A stretch of DNA of 6,409 nt, from NCBI GenBank assembly GCA_017996845.1, contig JAGOGF010000136.1:1-6409 (forward strand), read 5' to 3'. The first letter of the stretch is position 1. Each line of letters starts with the position of its first letter. The position numbers and the translations under genes are program-made. The stretch comes from Butyrivibrio sp. GTDB taxonomy: Bacteria > Bacillota_A > Clostridia > Lachnospirales > Lachnospiraceae. Of this stretch, positions 1-5,586 are shown one piece after another. The notes under the pieces are model-generated. The model was given only the letters and a program-made list of their open reading frames with translations. It had not been told where the DNA came from and ran no database searches.

Positions 1-27
1 GGCGGGCGATATAGAAGAGCAGTAAGT

Positions 28-495
28 CTACTCACCGTCAAAATATGCCACATTCTGTTCGGTTTTGTATATCTGATTGACTTCTTTGCCCCAAATTCCG
101 ATTTTGCCTGAATCAGGATATAGAGCGACATCAAGATCGTTGCTTGTGTCAAAATCAATATAGACCAGCATTTCGGTTTCTGAGGTGTTGGTCAGTTTAT
201 GTGCACCATTCTCATTTGCAGGAAAAAAGAGGAAGTCACCTGCCGAAACAGGTCTATTCCCATCCGGCGTTTTGAGTTCTCCGCTTCCGCTGATAATATA
301 AAAAGTTTCTTCATTTTTTAAATGGTAGTGATACGGAACTGCTGATTTTCCCGGCATAATTTCATATACTGCGACCGTGCACTGGCTGGCACTTTCTCTT
401 GGAATCAGATTGTGTTTGTAGAAATCATATCCGTCATGTGGTGTTTTGTGACTGCCTGGTACATCCGAAACTTTGATCTGTAATATTTTTTCTAT
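28..495 (-). CDS. Single-domain cupin protein, probable AUA start
   Basis: Small conserved beta-barrel protein of the cupin superfamily. Counted from the proposed start it has 155 residues. Cupin motif 1 is visible as H56-Y-H58 followed by E62 or E63 and a later glycine; motif 2 is G-D-F-L-F-F-P with H99 and a following N. These residues are the usual metal ligands, so a metal-binding cupin is likely, but substrate and reaction cannot be told; sugar-binding, dioxygenase-like and storage roles all occur in the family. The frame stays open back to a TTG at 549, but that codon has no Shine-Dalgarno and lies in the -35 of a good promoter whose -10 is at 526-531, so it should not be transcribed. 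A GGAGG at 504-508 lies 8 nt before an ATA at 493-495, with no ATG, GTG or TTG nearby in frame. I therefore place the start there. No signal peptide or membrane segment. The stop is TAG at 28-30. Confidence 0.85.
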   Translation of the reverse strand: MEKILQIKVSDVPGSHKTPHDGYDFYKHNLIPRESASQCTVAVYEIMPGKSAVPYHYHLKNEETFYIISGSGELKTPDGNRPVSAGDFLFFPANENGAHKLTNTSETEMLVYIDFDTSNDLDVALYPDSGKIGIWGKEVNQIYKTEQNVAYFDGE

Positions 496-525
496 GAAAT
501 ATACCTCCGATTTTATATTGATTTG

Positions 526-554
526 ATTATATGCAGTGAAGTTTAGCAAAGCAA
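526..554 (-). promoter_or_regulatory. Sigma-A promoter of the cupin gene
   Basis: Read on the minus strand: -35 TTGCTT (554-549), a 17-nt spacer and a perfect -10 TATAAT (531-526). Transcription should begin near 519, giving a short leader carrying GGAGG (508-504). The -35 overlaps the TTG at 549, which excludes that codon as the translation start. Confidence 0.75.
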
Positions 555-592
555 GTTGAAAGTATTTGAACAGAAGAGGCAGAAAACCATTC

Positions 593-601
593 TGTTATGC
601 T
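593..601 (+). promoter_or_regulatory. Possible extended -10 promoter for an orphan transcript
   Basis: TGTTATGCT fits the extended -10 pattern TGnTATnnT. No convincing -35 lies at the right distance, which extended -10 promoters can tolerate. It would start a transcript near 608 that ends at the hairpin at 659-715. Weak evidence, based on one motif and the terminator downstream. Confidence 0.25.
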
Positions 602-658
602 CAAAATGGAGAAAATCCTGTGATTCTATTTTTTAGAAAATAGTGACAGTTTTACAGG

Positions 659-715
659 AGCACGGTTTAAAGATTTGTATCAATCAATTGATGCAGTCTT
701 TAAACCGTGCTTTTT
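659..715 (+). terminator. Long intrinsic terminator hairpin without an upstream gene
   Basis: A perfect 15-bp stem pairs 659-673 with 697-711 (AGCACGGTTTAAAGA and its complement). Above a small TT/G asymmetry a second 9-bp stem pairs 676-684 with 687-695. A run of five T (711-715) follows on the plus strand only. This is a rho-independent terminator oriented rightward, yet the gene to its left is on the minus strand and points away. It therefore either ends a small RNA or insulates the tetR promoter from read-through. A smaller hairpin (CTATTTT 626-632 with AAAATAG 637-643) lies just upstream and would be part of the same RNA. Confidence 0.7.
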
Positions 716-742
716 AATATGCCGGTTCTATTTACTGGGTAA

Positions 743-807
743 AAAATCATAAAAAAGACAGTAATATACGATTTTACAAAAACTTTATGATTTTCTACTT
801 GTAAAAT
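743..807. repeat. Two interleaved inverted repeats upstream of tetR
   Basis: AAAATCATAAA (743-753) is inverted at 784-794, and ATTTTACAA (771-779) is inverted at 799-807. The order is a-b-a'-b', and the last arm covers the -35 of the tetR promoter. The region is strongly A/T-rich, so some pairing is expected by chance, but an 11-bp and a 9-bp perfect pair together are notable. They could be binding sites for a second regulator. Confidence 0.4.
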
Positions 808-826
808 TAAATCAAACTGTTAGAAT
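799..826 (+). promoter_or_regulatory. Promoter of the TetR-chemoreceptor operon
   Basis: -35 TTGTAA (799-804), a 16-nt spacer and -10 TAGAAT (821-826), preceded by TG at 818-819, making an extended -10. The predicted start is near 833, immediately before the palindrome at 837-854. Confidence 0.6.
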
Positions 827-836
827 TAAAACAAAG

Positions 837-854
837 CTAACTAGCGCTCGTTAG
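837..854. promoter_or_regulatory. Palindromic operator, probably for the adjacent TetR
   Basis: CTAACTAGCGCTCGTTAG is an 18-bp inverted repeat with one mismatched pair (842 against 849). It lies between the predicted transcription start and the ribosome binding site of the TetR gene, where a bound dimer would block transcription. TetR-family proteins commonly bind such palindromes next to their own gene; the assignment to this TetR is inferred from position. Confidence 0.6.
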
Positions 855-871
855 GAAGAAGGGGGGTAACA

Positions 872-1465
872 ATGGATAATAAGGATAGAATTCTGGATGC
901 AACAGATCTGTTATTTGCAGATAGAGGGTATAATCTGTCAATGTCAGACATTGCAAAAGAAGTCGGAATCAAGGTGCCTTCCATTTACAGCCACTATAGC
1001 GGAAAAGATGAAATCATCCTCATGGTTGTGGAACGTGAGATCAATCATTTTTATTCTTTTTTACTGGAAGAGATAAGCGGAATGGATAAGCTATCCTGTG
1101 AAGAAAAGCTGAAAAAAATATATTATCTTATTTTGAATTATTACAAGCAGGAGAACAGACTTCGCTTCTGGAAAAGCATTTCACTTATTCAGAATCTGGA
1201 TTTGAAAATGCAGTGTGGAGATCTTGTCAGAGAGAAAGAAAGACTGGTCAGGGAAGTATTGAATCAGATATTTGAGCAGGGCACGAAAAAGAACAATATA
1301 AATGATATTGATACGCAGGGAATGGTTTCCTTTTACTTCGTTCTAGTAAAAGGTGTAATGGATATGATGCTTGTATACCAAAACCAGTCAAACGATTTGG
1401 ATCTGTTTTATGACACAATATGGAATGAGTATTGGATATCGATTAAAAACAGGTGTGCTACCTGA
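872..1465 (+). CDS. TetR/AcrR-family transcriptional regulator
   Basis: Ligand-responsive DNA-binding repressor of 197 residues, the usual family length. The N-terminal helix-turn-helix domain is clear: helix 1 around residues 4-18 (I-L-D-A-T-D-L-L-F), then S25-D-I-A-K-E-V-G-I (25-33), the recognition helix V35-P-S-I-Y-S-H-Y (35-42) and the typical K45-D-E start of helix 4. The rest (about 60-197) is alpha-helical and divergent, as expected of a ligand-binding and dimerisation domain, so the inducer cannot be read. The ATG follows AAGGGGGG (859-866) at 5 nt. An 18-bp palindrome sits in its leader, suggesting autorepression. The chemoreceptor gene begins 38 nt after the stop with no terminator between, so the two are probably co-transcribed. 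Soluble, cytoplasmic. Confidence 0.93.
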   Translation: MDNKDRILDATDLLFADRGYNLSMSDIAKEVGIKVPSIYSHYSGKDEIILMVVEREINHFYSFLLEEISGMDKLSCEEKLKKIYYLILNYYKQENRLRFWKSISLIQNLDLKMQCGDLVREKERLVREVLNQIFEQGTKKNNINDIDTQGMVSFYFVLVKGVMDMMLVYQNQSNDLDLFYDTIWNEYWISIKNRCAT

Positions 1466-1503
1466 TATACAGGCACCGGACTCTTTAAGAAAGGAGCAAA
1501 CAT

Positions 1504-3516
1504 ATGAAATCAATTAAAGCGAGACTGATTCTTATATTTTCACTTATTATCCTTTTGGTTACCTCGTTACTTGGTATTTTCAGTATTGAGATCATCAGTA
1601 AACAGCTGATTAAAGATGCGCATACCAATCTGGTTGCACTGGCACAGACAGAATCACAGATTGTAATTGCCAAAATGAATGAAGAAATGAGCTATATGCA
1701 GGGACTGGCCCAGAATAGTGTTATTACAGGACAGTCTTCCAATCAACAGGAACAAATTGCATTTGCAGAAAAAGAAGCTGCACGTGCAGGTTTTCAGTCG
1801 TATGCAATCGCGGATATGAAAGGGAGTGCGAGAGTACTTGACAGCGCAGGAGCAGTAATGGATATTGCTAACCGGGAATATTTTCAGACGGCAGCCAAAG
1901 GAAAACCTGCAATTTCTGATATCATAATCGCCAAAGATACCGGAAAAACAGTATTGGTTATTGCAGTCCCGATTTATAAAAATGATGTACAGGTCGGTGT
2001 ATTGTGCGGGAGCAAATCAGGGGATACACTAAGCGAAATTGCAAAAAGTGTTTCTTATGGTGAGACCGGGTACGGTTATATGATCAACAGCGCAGGAACA
2101 ATTGTCGGGCACTCGGATTCTTCTCTTGTAACAAAGCAGTTTAATATTGTTGAAGAAGGAAAGAATAATCCGAGTTATACAAAATTCGCAGCGTTGTTTA
2201 CAAATGAAATTTCAAAGGGACAACCTGGGTCTGGAGACTATCTCTTTGAAGGAAAAAACAGAATAGTAGGTTTTACTCCAATTGCAAATACACCCTGGTT
2301 TATGATTATGGGAATGCAGGAGCAGGAGGCACTTGCAAAAGTACAAACGATTCAGACAATATTGATCCTCATTATATTCTTTGCAATTGCAGCAGGTGCA
2401 GCGGTTACCTTTTTTGTAAGTGATAGTATTGCCAAACCAATCAGAAGTGTTACAAAGGCGATTGAAACGCAGGCAAATCTTGATTTCACAGTCACAGATG
2501 ATAAAGCACTTAAGCGGTATGGAAAACGAAAAGATGAAGTCGGGCAGATGATAGTTGCATTAAATCAAATGCAGGAAAACATCCGAAAGTTCATTACCAA
2601 TGCAACGGATTCTGCTCAGCAGGTGGCAGCTTCGGCACAGGAACTGACAGCAGTTTCCGAACAGACCAATGTTGCTGCAGAAGAAATTGCAAAATCAATT
2701 GAAGAAATGGCCAAGGGAGCATCTGACCAGGCAGTTGATACGGAAAAGGCTGCAACGAGTGTGGGTAATATGGGAGCTCTTTTGGAAGAGGATGCACAGC
2801 AGATTGACGAACTGAACAGGGAAACACAGGCAATTGATCGCGAGAAAGAAAGCGGGTTTGCAATACTGAAGGTTCTGATTGATAAAACAAAGGAAAACAG
2901 TGATGCAACCAATGCGGTATATGACATTATTCTCAGCAACAATGAAAGCGCACAGAAAATTGAGGATGCAAGTTCTATGATACAGGATATTGCAACACAG
3001 ACAAATCTTCTGGCACTGAATGCATCAATTGAGGCAGCACGTGCTGGTAATGCAGGCAAAGGCTTTGCCGTTGTTGCAGATGAGATCCGTATTCTTGCGG
3101 AACAAAGTCATGCGTTTACCAATGACATCAAGGGAGTAATTGATGAACTGAAGGGCAGATCCAAGGAAGCAGTTGATACTATCAAAGTGACAAAAGAGAT
3201 TGCTGCTTCACAGGCAGAAAGTGTAAAAGATACAGAAGCGAAATTCAAAGGTATTGCAAATGCCATCGATTCTGTGAAGGAAGTGATCCAAAAGCTGAAC
3301 ACATCAGAGAAGCTGATGACAGATAATAAGAATGCCATTATTGATTTGACCCAGAATCTGTCCTCAATAGCAGAGGAAAATGCCGCAGGAACGGAGGAAT
3401 CATCTGCAGCAATGGAAGAACAGGCGGCAAGTATGGCGGAAATCTCACATTCTGCAGAAAATCTGGCAGAGATTGCACAAAATCTACAGGTGCAGATTGG
3501 AAAATTTCAGGTGTAA
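1504..3516 (+). CDS. Methyl-accepting chemotaxis protein with dCache-type sensor
   Basis: Full-length transmembrane chemoreceptor, 670 residues. Order: TM1 at 8-28; an extracellular double-Cache-like sensor about 35-280, with the membrane-distal part carrying R-E-Y-F at 124-127 and V-I-A-V-P-I-Y ending at 158, and the proximal part [10 protein letters not shown] beginning at 186 and a P-W-F at 264-266; TM2 at 286-305; HAMP about 306-358; then a long coiled-coil signalling domain. The conserved hairpin tip that contacts CheA and CheW is [17 protein letters not shown], ending at 515, followed by [10 protein letters not shown]. No C-terminal CheR-binding pentapeptide is seen. Cache sensors bind small molecules such as amino acids or organic acids; the ligand here is unknown. 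The ATG has AAGGAG 7 nt upstream. It sits behind tetR, probably in one operon, and ends at the terminator at 3545-3587. Confidence 0.96.
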   Translation: MKSIKARLILIFSLIILLVTSLLGIFSIEIISKQLIKDAHTNLVALAQTESQIVIAKMNEEMSYMQGLAQNSVITGQSSNQQEQIAFAEKEAARAGFQSYAIADMKGSARVLDSAGAVMDIANREYFQTAAKGKPAISDIIIAKDTGKTVLVIAVPIYKNDVQVGVLCGSKSGDTLSEIAKSVSYGETGYGYMINSAGTIVGHSDSSLVTKQFNIVEEGKNNPSYTKFAALFTNEISKGQPGSGDYLFEGKNRIVGFTPIANTPWFMIMGMQEQEALAKVQTIQTILILIIFFAIAAGAAVTFFVSDSIAKPIRSVTKAIETQANLDFTVTDDKALKRYGKRKDEVGQMIVALNQMQENIRKFITNATDSAQQVAASAQELTAVSEQTNVAAEEIAKSIEEMAKGASDQAVDTEKAATSVGNMGALLEEDAQQIDELNRETQAIDREKESGFAILKVLIDKTKENSDATNAVYDIILSNNESAQKIEDASSMIQDIATQTNLLALNASIEAARAGNAGKGFAVVADEIRILAEQSHAFTNDIKGVIDELKGRSKEAVDTIKVTKEIAASQAESVKDTEAKFKGIANAIDSVKEVIQKLNTSEKLMTDNKNAIIDLTQNLSSIAEENAAGTEESSAAMEEQAASMAEISHSAENLAEIAQNLQVQIGKFQV

Positions 3517-3544
3517 AAAGTAGTGAATAAATTCAGTAATTAAG

Positions 3545-3587
3545 AAACTGCTGTCTTTGAATGTATAATTCAAAGACAGCAGTTTTT
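3545..3587 (+). terminator. Intrinsic terminator of the TetR-chemoreceptor operon
   Basis: A perfect 17-bp stem pairs 3545-3561 with 3569-3585 (core CTGCTGTCTTTGAA), with a 7-nt loop and T at 3583-3587. It begins 28 nt after the chemoreceptor stop codon. Confidence 0.93.
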
Positions 3588-3630
3588 AGTATAAGGAGGA
3601 ATCTTTTTTTAGATCGCGGCCTTATACTAA
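3586..3630. repeat. 45-bp inverted repeat with an orphan Shine-Dalgarno
   Basis: TTAGTATAAGG (3586-3596) is inverted at 3620-3630. Inside, ATCT (3601-3604) can pair with AGAT (3611-3614) around six T. The left arm overlaps the T-tract of the preceding terminator. A near-perfect Shine-Dalgarno AAGGAGGA (3593-3600) has no start codon after it. It may be a small palindromic repeat or the scar of a lost gene start; the function is unknown. Confidence 0.45.
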
Positions 3631-3658
3631 CAGGTTAATCAAAATGCGGATATTCGGC

Positions 3659-3686
3659 TATACAGCAAGAAAAAATATGGTATCAT
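3659..3686 (+). promoter_or_regulatory. Candidate promoter of the MFS exporter leader
   Basis: -35-like TATACA (3659-3664, four of six consensus bases), 16-nt spacer, -10 TATCAT (3681-3686) with TGG before it, giving an extended -10. The start would be near 3693 and the leader about 270 nt long. A TATAAT at 3703-3708 is an alternative -10 but lacks a -35. Confidence 0.45.
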
Positions 3687-3780
3687 GATAAAAAGGATTG
3701 AATATAATGTTGCTTAATGTGTGGCGGTTTTGACACAAAAGTAAACGGGAAATTTGAAAATGAAAAGAAAGGGAAACAGA

Positions 3781-3819
3781 ATGATTCTGACAATTGCAAA
3801 GGCTCTGTGCAGAGATTGA
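3781..3819 (+). CDS. Putative 12-residue leader peptide of the MFS exporter
   Basis: ATG at 3781 opens a 12-codon frame, MILTIAKALCRD, ending in TGA at 3817-3819. AAAGGG (3768-3773) lies 7 nt upstream, a well-placed ribosome binding site. The last codons and the stop fall inside the 5' arm (3807-3823) of a terminator-like hairpin, so a ribosome on this frame would block that arm. This is the geometry of ribosome-mediated attenuation. It is inferred from layout only: the peptide is too short for codon statistics and resembles no leader peptide I can recall. Confidence 0.4.
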   Translation: MILTIAKALCRD

Positions 3820-3868
3820 GGACATTGCGCAGAGGAAAATAATGGTCCTCATTCTTTGCACTTTTGAT
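3807..3868 (+). promoter_or_regulatory. Candidate transcription attenuator in the exporter leader
   Basis: The 17-nt arm GTGCAGAGATTGAGGAC (3807-3823) pairs with 3845-3861 with one G-U and one T-T exception, followed by TTTTGATT. The loop is about 21 nt. A competing hairpin is possible: CTCTGTGC (3803-3810) with GCGCAGAG (3827-3834), which uses part of the 5' arm and so excludes the full terminator stem. The leader peptide stop is inside the 5' arm. The U-tract is modest, so termination may be partial. Confidence 0.5.
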
Positions 3869-3872
3869 TGCG

Positions 3873-3928
3873 GAGACCAAATGCGGTCTCTTATGAAAAG
3901 ACTGCCCTTGTAATTCATTACGAGGCAG
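3873..3928 (+). promoter_or_regulatory. Two further hairpins in the exporter leader
   Basis: GAGACC (3873-3878) pairs with GGTCTC (3885-3890) around a 6-nt loop. CTGCC (3902-3906) pairs with GGCAG (3924-3928), continued by GTAAT (3910-3914) with ATTAC (3917-3921). Neither is followed by a T-run. They precede the exporter ribosome binding site and may protect the RNA or tune translation. Confidence 0.4.
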
Positions 3929-3961
3929 ACAGTAGATTCGATCAAAGGAGCAAAGTGCTAT

Positions 3962-5272
3962 ATGAATCAGAATAATTCAAAAAATAATTTAAATACCTTT
4001 ATCATATTATGGAGTACACAATCTCTGTCGCAGTTTGGAAGTGCAATGACAAATTTTGCATTGACACTGTGGTTATATCAAAAAACGGGATCGGCTTTAC
4101 AGACAGCTTTTTTGTCTATTTCTTCCTATGCACCCTATGTACTGATGAGTATTTTTGCAGGTGCACTCAGCGATAAATGGGATAAGAGAAAAGTCATGCT
4201 GTTTAGTGATACTTTTGCAGCATGCGCTACAGTTACCGTTCTCATATTGCTGAAAATGGATTTATTGTGTCCGGCACATCTTTATGTACTCAATGCAGTC
4301 AACGGATTGATGAATACGATTCAACAGCCGGCATCTGATGTTGCCATGACACTGATTACGCCCAAAGACCAGTATCAGAAAACCAGCGGATTGCGTTCTT
4401 TTTCCCAGTCACTTGTTTCCATCCTTCATCCGATGGCGGCAACTGCACTTTTTGCCGCAGGTGGAATGGATATGGTCATTGCAATTGATCTGTCCACATT
4501 CCTGGTTGCATTTCTGACACTGTTGTTGTGGATAAAAATTCCCAGACTGACAGAAGCGAAAAGGGAAGAAGGCGAGAAGATACAGCGGGAGTCGATTTGG
4601 GACAGTTCCAAAGAGGGACTTCGTTATCTGAAAAAGAATCCTATGATTTTGGACCTGATTCTATTTCTGGCAGGTGTGAATCTGGTTGCTTCAGCATTTG
4701 ACGCAACACTTCCGGCGTATATCCTGCCGAGAGCAAATGGGGGGAAATCCATTTTGGGGATTGTGACTTCATGCGCGGGAATTGCAACGCTGATGGGAAG
4801 CTTGCTGGTAACAGTTCTTCCAAAGCCAAAGAACAGGATTCAGGTGATTACAGGTACAATGTTGATTTCACTTACGATAGAAAATTTTCTTCTGGCATTT
4901 ACGGGAGAACCTGTGTTATGGTGCCTGGGGCAGATTCTGGGATGGTTGGTTGTGCCGATTATGAGTGCCAATCTGGATGTGATCCTGCGGACCTCAATCC
5001 CGGTGGAAATGCAGGGACGTGTATATTCCTGCAGGAATACCTTACAGTATTTTACAATACCGATCGGATTCTTTGCAGCCGGGTGGTTGGTGGACTGCTT
5101 GTGGGAACCCATTATGGCTAGGCAGCAGAGTGAGAGTTACCTGACAGGTTTGTTTGGAACAGGGAAAGGGGCAGGAGCCTCGATCATGATGTTTGTGCTC
5201 GGGCTTGCAGGAGCCATAATATGTATTGTATTTGGACGTATTTTACAGAAATACAGGTATGTAGAAAAATAG
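3962..5272 (+). CDS. MFS exporter, macrolide-efflux (Mef-like, MFS_3) type
   Basis: Inner-membrane proton-coupled exporter of 436 residues with about twelve hydrophobic segments, the usual MFS length. The loop 2-3 signature is G67-A-L-S-D71-K-W-D-K-R-K77. A central cytoplasmic loop of charged residues lies at about 192-225 (T-E-A-K-R-E-E-G). In the second half P347-V-E-M-Q-G-R-V354 matches the P-x-x-x-x-G-R-V motif common in the MefA-like branch. The overall pattern resembles MefA, but identity looks low, so the substrate may be a macrolide, another drug or an internal metabolite. The ATG at 3962 has AAAGGAG (3944-3950) 11 nt upstream, slightly far. A long structured leader with a peptide ORF precedes it, and a strong terminator follows 8 nt after the stop, so it is a one-gene unit. 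Confidence 0.92.
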   Translation: MNQNNSKNNLNTFIILWSTQSLSQFGSAMTNFALTLWLYQKTGSALQTAFLSISSYAPYVLMSIFAGALSDKWDKRKVMLFSDTFAACATVTVLILLKMDLLCPAHLYVLNAVNGLMNTIQQPASDVAMTLITPKDQYQKTSGLRSFSQSLVSILHPMAATALFAAGGMDMVIAIDLSTFLVAFLTLLLWIKIPRLTEAKREEGEKIQRESIWDSSKEGLRYLKKNPMILDLILFLAGVNLVASAFDATLPAYILPRANGGKSILGIVTSCAGIATLMGSLLVTVLPKPKNRIQVITGTMLISLTIENFLLAFTGEPVLWCLGQILGWLVVPIMSANLDVILRTSIPVEMQGRVYSCRNTLQYFTIPIGFFAAGWLVDCLWEPIMARQQSESYLTGLFGTGKGAGASIMMFVLGLAGAIICIVFGRILQKYRYVEK

Positions 5273-5279
5273 ATTGATG

Positions 5280-5322
5280 AACCACTGCTGATGAATCTGG
5301 TCAGCAGTGGTTTTGTTTTGTT
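5280..5322 (+). terminator. Intrinsic terminator of the MFS exporter gene
   Basis: A perfect 12-bp stem AACCACTGCTGA (5280-5291) pairs with 5301-5312 around a 9-nt loop, followed by a T-rich tail TTTTGTTTTGTT. It starts 8 nt after the exporter stop codon. Confidence 0.93.
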
Positions 5323-5344
5323 GACCCTTAGAAAGTTTGCCTCT

Positions 5345-5490
5345 GAATTTAAAACAATAAGAAATTATCAAATATTCGGAAATAAATATTTTGTATATAA
5401 AATAACTTTACTTAAAAGTACGAAAAAACGAATATCATAAAAATATAAAGAAAATATAAAAAAACGTAAAAATATAATAAAAAATATGTA
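5345..5490. other. Very A/T-rich upstream region without a gene
   Basis: About 145 bases made mainly of A-tracts and TATA-like steps, with almost no G or C. No ORF, RNA gene or long repeat is visible. A 7-bp inverted pair ATATTCG (5372-5378) and CGAATAT (5429-5435) is present. It probably acts as UP-element or curved DNA for the promoter at 5491-5518. I found no good sigma-D type motif (TAAA with CCGATAT). Confidence 0.5.
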
Positions 5491-5518
5491 TTCAAGTGAT
5501 TATAATTTGTAGTATGAT
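5491..5518 (+). promoter_or_regulatory. Candidate promoter of the second chemoreceptor
   Basis: -35 TTCAAG (5491-5496), 16-nt spacer and -10 TATGAT (5513-5518), giving a leader of about 60 nt before the ATG at 5587. A TATAAT at 5501-5506 is an alternative -10 without a clear -35. Confidence 0.5.
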
Positions 5519-5586
5519 AGAAATATAAAATTGATAAAATGTGAATTTAACGCGATTTCTATGTTGGGAAAGTGAGGGAAAAGATA

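Noticed and set aside
597..623. 8-codon frame (MLKMEKIL) upstream of the orphan terminator, as a possible leader peptide
   Set aside because: No Shine-Dalgarno at a workable distance, and the tetR promoter lies downstream of the terminator, so it could not attenuate that gene.
2594..3059. Two minus-strand open frames opposite the chemoreceptor signalling domain
   Set aside because: They lie inside a convincing conserved coding region on the other strand, have no ribosome binding site, and their low-complexity Ser/Ala/Leu or Pro/Leu/Gln composition is what antisense of a coiled coil gives.
3658..3945. Minus-strand 95-codon frame across the exporter leader
   Set aside because: No ribosome binding site or recognisable domain; the hairpins and promoter of the plus-strand leader explain the region better.
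4771..5121. Plus-strand frame inside the exporter gene
   Set aside because: Out of frame with a clear MFS protein and of unnatural composition; a shadow frame.
5345..5586. Cyclic-di-GMP riboswitch or sigma-D promoter, both common before chemoreceptors in Clostridia
   Set aside because: The riboswitch core motifs are not visible by eye and no TAAA/CCGATAT pair has correct spacing; a sigma-A type promoter fits better.
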